From: Hydractinia symbiolongicarpus
Lineage: Eukaryota > Cnidaria > Hydrozoa > Anthoathecata > Hydractiniidae
Assembly: GCF_029227915.1 (NCBI RefSeq)
Contig: NC_079888.1
Location: 6,567,001 to 6,631,000 of the forward strand
Length of the DNA: 64,000 bases
Reading direction: 5' to 3'
Made by a program: the position numbers and the translations under genes. Shown piece after piece: positions 20,586-35,200 of this stretch; the stretch's first letter is position 1, and each line of letters begins with the position of its first letter. Below the pieces are notes generated by a model that had not been told where the DNA came from, searched no databases, and was given only the letters and a program-made list of their open reading frames with translations.

Positions 20586-23172
20586 ATTATAATGTTCGCT
20601 GTCTGTCTATGCTCTAAATTTAGCAGAAAAAAGTATTACATCTCGCGAAGCTAATTGTGTGCATATCTACTGAGACAAGCAATATTTACCTCTTTAACAT
20701 TTTACAGACCCCCTTTCCCATATCCCAATGTTAAAATACTGGCTCAACATTCAGAGATGTGGGGAGGGGTGTCACCATTTTGACCTGAATTTTTACTATA
20801 TATTATGCACACAAAAGTCCCAATTTAAAAAAGAAAAAAGAAAATACCTTGAGAAAATGCCTTGATTTTGCAACATATATTAATAATTTGATGAATTTGA
20901 TCCACGGGCCTTATCGACTAGTCTGTTATGATAGTAGTGGGATGAATGAGTGTTTGTGAGGGTCAATCTCGACATTTGTTTGTTTCCTTTGACGTTGCTG
21001 AAAAAGTAATGTCTGAAGTGTTAAGTCTTCTAACGTTACGGCGTATTTACGTAATTACAAGTAATCTAACGCCGATATCTTAATTTAAACTAATTAAGCC
21101 ATTACAATGCACTTAAAGGTTTGAGGCCAAATAACTTGGAAACAGGTTGGTGATGTCAGTCATTTTTCACCCCGTGTAGGTAACAAGAGACAACCTGGGA
21201 CCAAATTGAGTAAGTTTCCCATACATGGGCGCCCGAATTTGTTCCAAAATGAACGGGTTGATAAGCTCATCAAAGAACCCTTAAACCTCAATCTGCAACC
21301 GTTTATTAAAATTACATGATTCCTTGCATTATTTTGATCAGCGTTTTAAGCTCTAGACAATAGAGGCAACGGGTAAACAAATTGCCGAAAAAATATGTTT
21401 TGTGTATGGACAAGTGATGGTTCTCTTCTATATTTATATAAATATAGAAGAGATAGTTATATAAATATTTATCAGATGCATTTTAATTATCAGATGGTTG
21501 CCACATGATTGCTAAGGGCATATATGGGTCCCAGTGTTAAATTGCACAAAATATTTCAAGGAAATAATAATCCGGCGGAATTACGTCATTTCTACTCCCT
21601 ATGACATCATTAATTTATTTTCCTTACGTTCAACACCTTGAATGCATTATTCTACGTATAAGTTACAAATTTAATGACGTACGCGCTAATGTTTATGGAA
21701 GAACGGATCCTTTTATTTGTATCGTTAAAACACCACACTTCCTTGCAGATATGACGTCATCTTTAGTCCATAAGGTCATTAACATTATTTTTCTTCAAAT
21801 CATCTTTTGACCCACAGTTCCGAAGCCTACCATAAAATAAAGGTCGTAGCATCATAAACGCGTGATTCAATTCTATTGGAAATTGGCAAATGGCGTATCC
21901 CAAGGAAAAATTTCTAACAAAAATGAGTTTTTAATATAATTATTGCGTTTTGGTAGGTTTTTCAATAATGTTCTGGCATTACTCATGACAACTCACAAAG
22001 CCGAATTTGTCTTAACATATTAATAATCTGCCGTTAGTTCTAATACGTTATTCAACAACAAGACTTTAACAAATGTACTCCAAATACTTATTGTCGTCGT
22101 ATTTTTCACTTTAGAGCGAGTTTCGACCTTAAGGGCGGGATTTGACATTAGAAAAGATAACTATTTTTTGTGGCTTAAGCAGAAGATAAATTTTTTACAT
22201 ATACTTTGGAAGAACAGTTTATTTGCGGAAGAAAAATGTTATAACTTTCTTTTGCAGACCGTTTTTGGCGCAGTTGGTCCAACACCCCCAAAAAAATTCC
22301 GCAAGGCTACGCAGCTTTCCTTCTGTTTTTTTTTTATTTCATCATCTCTGTACATTCTTTTAAAATTTTCCCTTACGGTTATACTATCACATTCGAACAA
22401 AACATGTTTAACTAGCCGTCAGTTTAAAAGTTATTTGGAAAAACACGACATGCATAGCACGTCGTCGTTTTTATCGATTTTATTGAAATGAATTTATCAT
22501 TGTTTGCTTCTTAAAAATCGCCGTCTCTTGTTATAGCTTCCATTTTAACATTTGATCTCGCCCGTTTGTTTTTCTTAGCCAATCAAATTTAAAGCTTTGA
22601 TGTCTGCTGCGAGGTGCTCAATAATTTAAACAGAAAGAATAATCCAACAGCATAGCAATTGATTTTATTAGGAATAAAACAGTCCTGTTTATATTTTCAT
22701 GGCCCTCCCTTTAATTAGCGTGTGTTTTTTTTGTTTTCTTTTATAAATTTTCTCACTTCACTGCGACTTCTTTGTTCCTATTCGATATGAAAAGATTTTA
22801 ACTTCAAAAAATTCTTTGCAATAAAAAAAAATTTGGAAATGAAAAATAAAAATCACTGAATGAAATTTAATTGAATTTATATAAAATAATTGTTCTGGAA
22901 CTATCTTTACATTTTTGTTTAAAATTTTTCATATCCTATTTTAATTTATACCAAGCTTGGTCATACTTTTATTGTGTTTTTTTTCTTTATACATCATCGT
23001 TGTTTTCTTTCTTTTTTTTTAATCAATTTGACAAACGATAAACAAAACAAGAATAAAATGCAAAATAATATATTGATACGTTACTTTAAGAAATTATGAG
23101 AACAAGCTTGCAAAATCGTAAAAAAGTGAAATTGGGAAATGAAATCTGTATGATTTTGTAAACTTTGGAGAA
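20586..23172. other. Non-coding stretch upstream of RTK-A
   Basis: No gene supported. A perfect palindrome lies at 21422-21453 (arms TCTCTTCTATATTTAT). A short Helitron-like remnant (TCCACGGGCC...CGACTAGT) lies at about 20901-20922. The RTK-A promoter should be in the right part, but no TATA box stands out. Confidence 0.3.
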
Positions 23173-23230
23173 ATGATAATCTTAATGATTTTGTGTGCTT
23201 TAATGCATAATTCGTTTGCTGAGTGGAAAA
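23173..23230 (+). other. RTK-A exon 1: signal peptide
   Basis: ATG to donor A|GTAAGG, 58 nt, phase 1. Encodes [19 protein letters not shown], a clean signal peptide with likely cleavage after the Ala at 16. Joining to 23544 gives an Asn and then LFPYG, exactly where RTK-B has its Glu and LFPYG. Confidence 0.75.
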
Positions 23231-26200
23231 GTAAGGAAATTTGATTATGTGTCTTGTGATTCTTTTTTAATGTCGTCTGATGTCTGGATTAATGTGTATT
23301 TCTTTTTTCTGTGTAAAACAACTCCCTGTTGTTTACTTGTCTCCTCGAGTACTTCTTTTTTATAACTTTATTTGTTTGTGATGATAAGCGTACTACTTCG
23401 TGCATCGCTCACATAACGCTTGACAGTGAAAAACATTCGATTAGCAGTAGCCGCACTGTAACATCCTATTTATCCATTTGAATTCGCGTTAACATGCGTT
23501 CTCCTCCTTCCCCATTATGATGCAGTGTTTTACATTTTTTTAGACCTTTTTCCATACGGTTTTGCAAATGGAGATAGAAGACATTGTAGTGATGACGTAA
23601 TGGAGTTTCAGTTACAACAACCTATGCTTTTGTTCTCAAAAGAGGCGAACAAAATTTATGTGAGTAAAAAGCATCTTTATGATTTTGTAAAAAGTATAAC
23701 ATCCTTGAATTATTGTAAATCTGATTTTAAGTGATGTAATGTCTTTATAACAAATACTTTTCGTTCATAACCGAAATAATAGAGCCAAAAAATAGTTTTC
23801 TCTTAGAATCGTTTTTCTCTCATTCGTACACCATTTCTTTGTTACACATACCGGAAATCTCCTCAGTTTTATTACTCGACCAATCTGATTTGTGTGCCTG
23901 GGAAGAAATTCTATGTTTACATACTCAAAAAAAACATATTCAAGCAAATTTAATTCTTAACGGTTTAAAAGTGTGATTCTCGTAAGTGAATGCTAGTCAA
24001 GACATGCTAGTCATGTCTACAGCGCTCTCGATAATTATCTCTCTATAGTGTCACATCTTCTCCTCTTCCTATGTCAATGTACAATTTGAGCGGGGTACCG
24101 ATCAGGGACTTCAACTATAGAATAGAGAGAGGGGAAGAGAGATTGAAATTAATCAGCTACACGGTTCTTTGTATTCAAACAATGGGTTACGTTTTATCGG
24201 TTTATTTAAACCTACTTTTGTTGCTTAATTAGTATTTATTCCCGTTTACATCATTACAGTACAGTTAATTCCCTTTAATTCGAATCTCTATAACTCAAAT
24301 ATTTCTATAATTCGAACGAGTGCGTTTTACAATTCGAAACTTTCTATAATTCAAACAGTTTTTTTAGTCTCTTCATTCTCTCCCTAATTCGAATTAGGGA
24401 GAGAAAAGTGTAAACAAGGCTTTGACAAATCCGAATGTTTTTCTAATGTTCAAAAATTGTCTTTTGAACTTTATTTTCAAAACGAAAGCATTTTTCAAAG
24501 CATTTTTACATCGTTTGGTGTCGACCTGAGAAAATCACTTGGTGATGTAACTCGTCGAGTCTCTCCATGGTAAAGCAATCAAATATTCAACAATTTTTCA
24601 AATAAAGTTTCTTTTTTGTGTAAACTATGAAAATAAAGATTGAATGAAACTTGAACTATGTTTTCTTGATTTTGAAATTAACGGTATTTCTCTCTGTAAT
24701 TCGAATCTTCTCTCTCTGAAGTTTAAATGTCGAATTACGGAGACCATCTATCATTCGAATGCCTATAATTCGAACAAGAACTCTTCCCCGTGGGAATTCG
24801 AATTACGGAGAGTCAACTGTAATTATATAGTTCTACATGTAAAGGGGATGTTTTAACTGGTTGCGAAATAAGAGCTGTAAATATGTTTTTTTGTTATTTA
24901 GTACCAAATATAACCAAATATTTTAAGTAAATATTCTTGTAAATAAAAATCGCTTTACAAGAAGATCGATGCCCAAAAATTAAATAAATAATTTTACATG
25001 CTATCTATTCTTTACAATTTTTTACATAGATTGATAAGAACGGATTAATCACAATGATGAAGCCACCTGTAAAGAATGTTGTGTTGTCAAGTTCAATAAC
25101 CAGCTTTGCAGTTTACCACAAGCCTCTTGATAAATGTAGCAGGGGCGACATATTTTACAGAGAATCTTATAATACAACCATCCTCAACAAAGCGAGTTCA
25201 TTCATTCGTCTGTACTCAAATCAAAGTTACGATATTGCGCAAGCTGTTTTAATAACCTATGAGAATGTTTACTCAACAGAAAATCCGAACGAGTTAAACA
25301 CATTTCAAGTCGTTTTTGTTACAGACAGGTATTATACATTCGCCATTATAAATTATGCTGATTTGGAATCAAATAATGCGATTGTTGGTTCTTCTGAGCC
25401 GTTTTGTAGTTGGAAGGAATTTATAGATTCAGAAAATAGCAGTCAGTTAGCTTCTACATCGAATATCAATGTAACAGGCGTTCATGTGTATGAAATGACA
25501 AAAACATGCAAAATAATGAGTAAGTCTTTTTATCCACAAAAACTAATTTTCCGATGCTTTAAGGTCTTCCTTTGACGTATGTTTTGCTCAAAGTCTTTAT
25601 CTCTTATCGGAAGGTGTATTTCATTGTTGTTTTTGTTGTTGTTGTCTTTCGTTGCTTCTTTGTGGGCTTTTTCCTTTGTTTTATAATGTGAAAAGAATGT
25701 TCAACTTTGAACAGCGATAACGTTTAAGAATGTACAAAAACAACTTGAATATCGGACATTTACTTTGTTTATCCTAATTTATGCGAAAATGATCTTTATT
25801 TGTATTTTATTTTCAGGTTTTTATCCGTATTACAGCAGCTTTGGTGTAAACACCGATCTTATAGACTCTGGAGTTGGAATGAAATATTATCAATCAAATT
25901 TGGTAGTAAGTAAAGAAATATTATCTATATTAAAATGCCCGTATAAGTCTGTCCATCTGCCTGTCTGTCTGTCACGCAAAATAGTAGCTTAGCTGCGCAT
26001 GTAGAGAAAAGCACGCAATGTGGTATAAAAAAGAACAGGCAAAACCGTGGATTTTTCCACGGGCTAACGACTAGTCTATAATATTATCTCAAATTTGCGG
26101 GACTTATTTTTGTAATATTAGACTTTATAGGAAAAACTAAATTTCGCAAAATTGCACTTTTCAGGAAATCTCAAAATAATATTCTACAAATATGAGAAAA

Positions 26201-29200
26201 AATTGATTGTTCGCAGAAATAAGTAATTAAATCGAAAAAGCATTCAAAATTCTTGAAAACGATAGGTAAAGAGATACTGATTAAGAGGGATATATTTTTC
26301 TCAAAACATTTCTCTGCATCGTTTTCCTGAAAAATGGCTATCCAATCGCAGTTATTAATTATTTTTCTGTAAAAAAGCCAAACTCTGGTGAATTTCAAAA
26401 TAAACTAAAAATGGCAAACATTAACATAAATTTGCCAGACTTTTTAAGTAGAAGTCTTGTCGATTGTAAGAGATTTGACGGTGTTGTTGGATCAATTTTT
26501 TCAAAGTACACTTCTGTGGTTAAACAAACTTTTAAAAAAGTGCCGAGAGTCAAAGATGTCAAATTTTAAAAGCGAGAATTATTTTATTTATATTTTATTT
26601 ATTTTATTTATATTTCTTTATTACCTTAATTTTGTTGTCTTTACTAATAATTAAATATCGAAAATATGTTTTTTAGGGAGTCTTTCATTTATACGAAACA
26701 TCCACAGCTGAAATTCGTGAAATGTTGCTCGAGTTTCACTTCCTAAGAGGCGATGAGTCTGCAATCGGTCGATATCGCGAAGTATATGATACCAACACAC
26801 TCAACCGTGCCACAAATGAAATTCGTCAAGCCACTGGAAGTAACTTTACAGCCCAACGCGCCTATCTGCTTTCAATGACAGAATTCAAATTGTCCCAACC
26901 AACTGATGTTAGTTATCCACCGACATTACAAGTTTTAGTCGCACGTGACACCGATCTGGTTTATGCGACTTTTGTTTTTCACAAGCCATATGATGTGATG
27001 ACAGAAAGCCATAATTATGATTATCCAAAACGTACTATATACATGCAAAATGATTGGTTAAAAACATGGCTTCTTTACAACAAGGATTTGTATTCTGCTG
27101 GCGCCTATGTTCTGCCGATACCTTTAAATGCCAAAAAGATTGGTATGCGTCATTAATTTTATATTAATCTTCTTGAACTGGTGTAAACGTGCACGAATTT
27201 TTTTATAAGCATAGTTGAACGTTTAGCCAATGTTGACAAAACTTCACAGAGGCTTGGGAATGTCTGTACGTTGCGTACATATTCTTGCAGGTAAAAAGCA
27301 GGACAATATGTAGCTATTATACGTAAAATAAACTAAATGTAAGTCCATGAAATACAAGGTAGCTTTTTTATTTCTTTTATTTGCGTAGAACTTTACCCAT
27401 ATGGTGAACAGAGCGGAGATGAGACAAAACCCAGCGAGGATTACCACGCCTTCAATAGATCTTTAATGGATGAAGTTGAAAATGAAATGACTCTTTTTAA
27501 GAAATCATATTCACCTTTGAATGCCATAAAACGGGTAGCATTTCCTAACATGAAGGAAGGGTTTTACGTAAGTATCAGTTGTATTCTAGGAAATTAACTA
27601 TCGACAAAATTAGCTTCGGAAACGCGGTAAAACAAGATCTCTTACGTCAATTAAATTATTGCAGTGTCGGTTAACAATGTAACGAGAAAGTGTAATAAAA
27701 AAAATGACAAAAAAAATTTTTACTCTTTTTTCTTATGTGTACTTGTTAACCAGGTAAGACTCTAAAGTCAAGAAGATATTGTTACTTAATGGAAACAGTT
27801 TCAAGGAATCCGCTGTAATACTTAATTTCACTAGTTGTCTACATTTGTGCGCATGATATCGAGAGTTAATTTTTTAAAAACTAGCTATGTTGCTTCTTAC
27901 TGCATAGCATAAAAAAATTTCGGTCCATACACATCCACAAAAATTGTTGTAAGCTGTAATTTTTGTTTTAATTTTTAGATCGCATGCTCAAGTAGAAGAC
28001 GCATTTTAGATCTTTTTAACTTAACGTATAGAGAGACGAGTGATAATTTCACCCTTTTAAAAGCCACACAAGACATTAGGACTGCTCACAATTTAAATTT
28101 TTATCCAACCAAATGCGTCGTTATTACCATGAACGTAGGTTTTCCAATCAACAACGTGTTTCAAATCGTGTTTGCTATAAACGGGGAAACCATATACAGC
28201 ATTACTAGAACTCCTTACAAATGGGGATATTTTCAGTACTATGTCTATTACAAGTACTGCAAGTTTTTTGGTCACGCAACAAAAAACGACATGAAAGCAT
28301 CTGTCTCCTTGGTTACAAGAAGAAAGTGCCCTAAACCAGGTAAAGTTTGATTAATTTTACCTCTTCGTTAATTTAATTTTATTTTTTTATTGAGAAGGAA
28401 CACATCATAGCAGTTTTTGCCATAACATTTTTTGAACCGCGGTGTTGCGAAGGATGATGCAGAAATAAATTTTGTTAATTTTAGTGACATACCCATTCGA
28501 AGGAAGATATGGTTACACTCATTCAACTGGCAGATTCCATACATTTTCCTATTACACGCAACGACCTGTGCCTTTTTTTACTTTAATGCGTGAAAAGCTT
28601 TTTGTGAGTATAAAATTTAGCCTTTTAAGCATTTTTTAACCATACCAACATTTTAAGTACTAGTGTATTATTTCAACAAGTGCTGGACCAAATTAAAAAC
28701 ACTTTTGATATCCACAGGTCAATGCAAAAGGGTTTGTATCAAATGAAGAGAGTTTATCAACAGAGACAACTGTGATGTCTTTCTATAAAGGTACTATTAG
28801 CAAGGCTCTCACAACGGAATACTCTGAAAGCTATCGGATTCTACAACAGGCTAGCAAAGATGTTCAAGCATTCTCATCAAACAATTTTACAGCAAAACAC
28901 GCTTTTCTTATTGTGACTTCTGACTTTGGGGAAGGCAATTACGCTCAACTGGTTTTAGTTACCGACAAAAATCAAACGTATGCCATTTTGAATTATGAAG
29001 GAGAATTGATCAACGAAGGCTACGTTGGCTACTACGAACGCTTATGCATAGGGAAGACATACGCAGCAGGAAATGAGAGTAAAAAGTTGGTTTTCACTTC
29101 AAACATCAATGTACCTGGACGACATGTGATAAGACTCACACCCGATAGATGTAGCAAAACAAGTAAGGATTTTAAAAATATCACTCATCTGTTTAGTCAG

Positions 29201-32200
29201 CACTCGAATAAGCCTGAAATAAACTCACTTGTTCATGACATCATAGTATTTAAATTATTCAATGACAAGTAAGGATGATATAAATTTCTGTTTTCTAGTT
29301 TGTTACGATTATGTGATGATTTCTGAACACGTTTGAAAAATTTGATACCTTGTAAATAGTTGACTATATTTTCTTTGTTAAATTTTTACACTGTCTCACT
29401 GTAGGTTTGTTCCCGTACGGCAGTGCTGCGAATGATACAAAGATGAAGAGAGGCGATAATATTGCAGAGAAAGTTGTTTTAAAGACTCCTGTTCCTTTTT
29501 ATACAAAAATGGAGGACACCTTTTATGTAAGTTATAAAAACAACACCACAAAACCAGTTGATGCCAATTGACATTTCTAATATTGGGCAAAATTGCCTGC
29601 ATGAACTCCATTACGCATATGAAATTCCTGAAATTTAATACTAGCTTTAGAATAATTTTGCACGAGCTATAGTGTATCGAGCTTAAGAGCTTGCGCATTT
29701 TAAAGGAGGAAGATATGGTTATTTCGAAACAAAACTGTTAATATCGTTTAAACTGTAAGAAACAGATAATCTAGTTTTGTCAACTTCATTCCTATACGGC
29801 TGATGTTTAAATTTTACTTTGACACCTGCACCGGAAAATTCACTTCAAATTCACACTTTCAACTTGTCTTTACACTTCTTATACGTAAAAAAAGTCCGCT
29901 AAAAGTTCTACATTTCCCATTTAAAATAAATACAGTTGTTTTACATTGAAAGAAGATAAGAAAACATAATTATACCACAAGGAGCTTTGAAAAGTTGCAC
30001 AACTTAAAGAATCGAAACGCGAAAAAACTGTATAAATGTCGCGTAATATTGCCTACTTGGGCGTTAAAAGGCGAAAAGTATCATTCGTCAAATTTTACTA
30101 ACAAAATAAGTGCTGATAATTTTACTTGGTCAGTGGTTAATTTCTGGTTAATAATTGTTTAGATCAGCGTGAACGGTTTGATATCAATTGGAATTCCGGT
30201 TACGTGGAAATTACCTAAAACTGCTAACTTTAAACTTTATCCAGGAAACAAATATCTCTACCCAGGTAATGTATTAACGCCATATCATACAAACTTGGAT
30301 ACTACACACAGTGGCGCTATATACTACAGAGAAACGCAAGAACCAGACATCATTTCCAGCATCAATACCGACCTTAATTCTTTTTTCAACTTCTCTTCCA
30401 CTCGCTATGCTTTCATTGTGACTTATATTGATGTTCCAAAACACAATGCTCAACATGAAAAAAATTCTTTTCAAATCATACTTGCGCATGATGGTGTAAA
30501 CCATTCTTATGTGATGTATAAATACACGCAACTAAACAGTGTGGATGTCCATCCTGTTCTCCTGTCGATGGAATATTGCTTGGTAGTAGAAACAGAACAA
30601 TTTATAAAGAGCGCAACATCTCTTGTCAGAGCTTCTAACACTAATGAACAAGGAAAAATTATAGCAAAAATACAAGATGGTGGATTATGTGATCAATACA
30701 GCGATGCGGTCAACAATCCAGGTATAGAGTTTTCAAATGGGTGTAACTGTATTTATAATTGAAAATTATAGGTGTGATTTCTGTCAAAATTGCATATGTT
30801 GAGATAAGGTAGTTGTATTAAACAAAACCTTGTTGACATTTTGATTTTTAATTGCATCAAGATGGATCGTTTTTAGATAGACCCAGATTTAAATCAAGAA
30901 ATAAATATATGGCAACCATAATAGGCCTGTACGAAAGTGAAAATGAGCAAATTTTCTTCCTGATGACAGTTGCCAAAATAAGAGACATGTTTTCAACTGT
31001 TTTGAAATATAATTTAAAATTATTATTTTGAAAATTATAAACAACTAAACATCTGTATTTTAGAGTCTTAATGTAAACGTTTAAGTATGGCAAACCCTGT
31101 TCTTAAATTTGCATATGTTCTTTATTTCTTTTCTTTTTATAAGATTGTACAGCTCTACATCTAGCATTCTTGTTTCAGGCAAATTTACGCGTAGAATGTC
31201 TCGGTTGGAAGCGGTTTTTAATTTTCCTTTCCTGGAATACATTTCGAATCAGTTGATTAAGGAAGCATACATTAGAAGCGAAAGAAGTACACGTAATTTT
31301 TAGAATAATAAACAACAAGAGTCAGCTACTGGTGGTATAAAAATGTTCATTTAAATGTCACCTTAAATAAGCACAGAGTAAAATAAAATTTCTGAAAAGT
31401 AGATTTGAGAAAATAATTTTTCGTAAAATATTTAAACGGCTTATAAGCATAAAAAATCCTGGCGAACTATCCCAACATAATTTAGTCGCGAAAAGCATTC
31501 TTTATTAATTTCTTTTTCTTTTTTATTTAAACTAAGGTACTTACGCTATAGTTTTTCTTGAAATCTTTTTCAGATGGGAAACCAGAAGCCTTTCAACTAC
31601 TCAAGTTAGGATATGATTTTGCATCTTTCGTTTGGAAAAAAGCAATGAATCATCCTCAGCAAATCATGACATTCAAAAAGGGCGATTGGGAAGGAAAGTC
31701 AAGTAATTCCTGCCCTGGTGAACTTTCAAGTTATATGGAAGTTCTTTACCTACGAATCAATCAAACATACCATGTGGAACTTCTGACAGAATCCGGATCA
31801 AGCAATTTAGAACTTTCAACCAAAAATAAGTTAGGTTAGAACGATACTTGTTTTCGATTTAAACACTGTAAACCAATTTTTTGTTTTTTAACACCACAGG
31901 CTCAATGTGACTTACGTTTCTGTGTATTTCGCAGACTGGACTGTTGCTTAGTTGTGTCTTGTTAACTAACTTCTTTAAGGGATCAAACTTATATGTTTGC
32001 TTGCTCAGTTGTTCGCTAAGCAAAATCTCCGCTCTGCCTAAATTTCGTTTTTCGTCGTACGAAACCTATTGATTCTTGTGATAAGAAAGGTTTTGTTGTC
32101 TTTTTTGCTTACACGAGACTGGTTATTGCTTATGAGTTTGGTTTGTATTTTTTGAAAGCACCTGGTATTTCTGTAGCTTGCAAAAGTTGAGAGGTTGTAG

Positions 32201-35200
32201 ATAGGCGCATACATGTGTTGCCGTTTCCTAAATATCATAATTCGTACGGGAATTCTGGGCAAAATTATGAAATTAAATTGATGTTCCATCATTTTACAAA
32301 GGTGCAAGCAGAAATTTAATAATTCACTCGTGCGCAAATTAATACGAAAAAGAGAATTATATTTTTCAGAAAAATTAAAATAAAAAAAGTCATTGGTTTT
32401 AAAACTAAAAACAACCCGAGTCTAAATTTCCCCATGAATTAAGAACAATACAGAATGTAACTTCTTTGTTTTATATTTATATTTATACTGGCTCGAAAAA
32501 AACTTGATTTGACGTCACCATCTTTTTCATCACGCTTTTTTTCACCATTTTGTGGAAAACAGAAACAAGTCCCAGTCACTAACGAAAACCGAGAAATCCC
32601 CAGGGTGCATGCTATAAGAAAAACAGCGTTTTGTACAAAATAAGAAAATTTGAAAGCAAACCAAAAAAAATTTTAACATGACGCAGAAGTCGTTATTATC
32701 TTCAGGGAGCGATATAAACATCTCATCTTCAATGTGAACTTTTTTGCAACTTTTGTTTTATGGTTTTTAAATTCGGTAGCATGTGCGTAATTTTCAATTT
32801 TGTTAGTCTGTTACGGTTAAATGGTTTTTAATTTCTATTTCACTTTAAGCCTCGCTCTCAAGAAGTGACAAACGTAAATAATCAAATAAACCGTTAGAGC
32901 TGGTTATGCATTTGCACTATGATTCTGAAAATTTCGGACTTTATTAAATTTTTACTAAACATGTCAAATATTTTAATACTTGTTTTTCATCAGATGTTTT
33001 TAAAAAAATTTGGCACACATCAAAAGAAATAAACTCGGAAAGTGAATAATCAATAACTGCCTAGTTAAATTTTAGACGCTGTTAAAGACGTGCATTTTAC
33101 TCAAGATGGCACCAAAGCTACGATGGATTGGAACATTGAATCCCACTTAATTGCCGAAATCTCTGGTTTCTACTTTTCTTTGACACACAGATCAACTGAT
33201 AACGATGAGTTAATAAAACTTAACTTTACGAGTTTTGATGTAACATATTCGTTCAATGGAACAATAGGTTCTGTTCATTATTTTGAAATCACGACATGGC
33301 TTCACAATCAAGCTAGTTCTGTTAAAAATGCAACGTACACCTTTACAGAAGGTAATGACTTCTTTACTACCAAGTTTCTTGACCCTGAGAGGCAAAATTA
33401 ACTAAATTCATGTCATAGAATATGGTAAACTACTCATAGATAGAAATAAGCTTAATGTTTATTATTAGGGTATAACAATACAGTTAACTACTGCTTCAGT
33501 TTTTGTTACAAGAAATTTCAGAAAGAGTAGTTTTCAATCACTTCGTAATGAAAAAATCAAACTGGCAACCTACCTAGGATTTTCAGCTACCAATTGTTTC
33601 TTGTTTATCTTCGGTTTTAATGCTTAATTAATATGTAATTTATACTAGCTATATAGCTAAAAATTTAGCTAGCAAAAACACATCCTGGGTAAGGGTACAA
33701 CGTATGTTTCTTGTCCTCATTAGTGTTTTATTTATACGTTGTGTTTATAGTTTTGAAGCAATAAAGTTAAGGACCCTGACGTTAGCAAAGACGCGCCAAA
33801 GCACCAAAAATTTTAATAAATAGTAAAAATTGTTTCCATTTTTGACAGTACAAGCGAGTAATTATAACGTATTTAAGTTTTTTTTACATCAGTAACGAAA
33901 ATTTGACGAAGATTTTCTGGAAATCCTTGCTTGTCTTTTTCTCCAATAAGCTTTGTTTTGATTTTAGAATCAAAATCGGATGTATCAGAGTTGATCATTA
34001 TTATATCATTATCCAGCGCAGCCTTCGTGATCATTCTTGTTTTGACTGTACTGTTCTATTACAAAAGAAAAAAAGCTAAAAGAAAAGCCAACAGATTTTT
34101 ATTATCACATGGCTCGAACAAGGTAAGAAATAATGAATACATGTTTCAATTTATGGTAACTACAAATTCTGACGTAATATATTAGCGTGAACATTTTTTT
34201 TGCCAGTTAGTCACGCAACAATTAGTGCACAAATGCATTGACACCATTTTTCAAATTTGATATTTTAATTCTTAGTTCATTTTTATTGTTACACACATAT
34301 CTATATTATATTATTCGTTGTTATGTCTTTGTTAGTCAAGTTAAAAACTGGTGTTGTAATCAAAAAACGCAATTTTTTTCGCACCTGTAATATAGAAATG
34401 ACCACCATCCAAGTAAATTTTCATGTTACCCTGATTTTCCACGTGTTAATAACTAGTTTGTAATAATTTTCTAGATTGATCCAGATCGAAGTATTCTTGA
34501 ACAATGCAACAATCTATACTACGATCCAAAATTTGAATTTCCAAGGCATAACATTTATTTGTTAAAAGTTCTTGGAGAAGGCACGTTTGGCCAAGTTTGG
34601 ATGGCTTCTGCAGCAGGCTTAGAATGGTTTCGTCCAAGGGCAAATAAAACAAAAAAGAGCGCTATTAAAAAGGCTTTGTCTACAAGAAGAAGTAAAAAGG
34701 TCGTAGCCGTAAAAACGTTAAAAGGTTTGTTGAGAGATGCATAATTTCCTAATCATACAAAAAAATAAAGGAAAAATATTTCTTTAAACTCTGCAAAAAT
34801 TTATTTTGATTTAGCAGACATTAACACGCTAACAGTGAACACTACATTTTGACAGGATGCTTTCATTATAGTAGAACTCTAAATACATATCTTTTCGGAA
34901 ATTTTTATAAACGAGATAGACATAATAAGCGAATGGGTTTCTTTTGGCAAATTGCAACTTTCTTTTATGAATTAAACAAGAAACTGAAGCGGTTTTAACA
35001 CTCACAATAAGACAACAGATAAATAAATTTCTTGAAAAAAATAATTAAAAAACCATCAAAATATCCGTATAAACGGATACAGCGAATATTGATCGATACG
35101 GCGCCCTAATTAAATTTGTTGTTGCATCCGCGGAACTCTGTTGCATATTAAACACTCTCACCCAGGGGTGTTACTAAATAACTGCGTAGACAAAAAAGAA

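Noticed and set aside
22168-22491. 107-codon ORF on the plus strand
   Set aside because: No domain, no signal peptide, no promoter or splice context; composition is like translated AT-rich DNA.
29163-29272. Read-through of RTK-A NIDO exons into their introns (this and similar ORF extensions)
   Set aside because: Good donors and matching acceptors in the correct phase show the extensions are intronic; soluble read-through forms remain possible but have no direct support.
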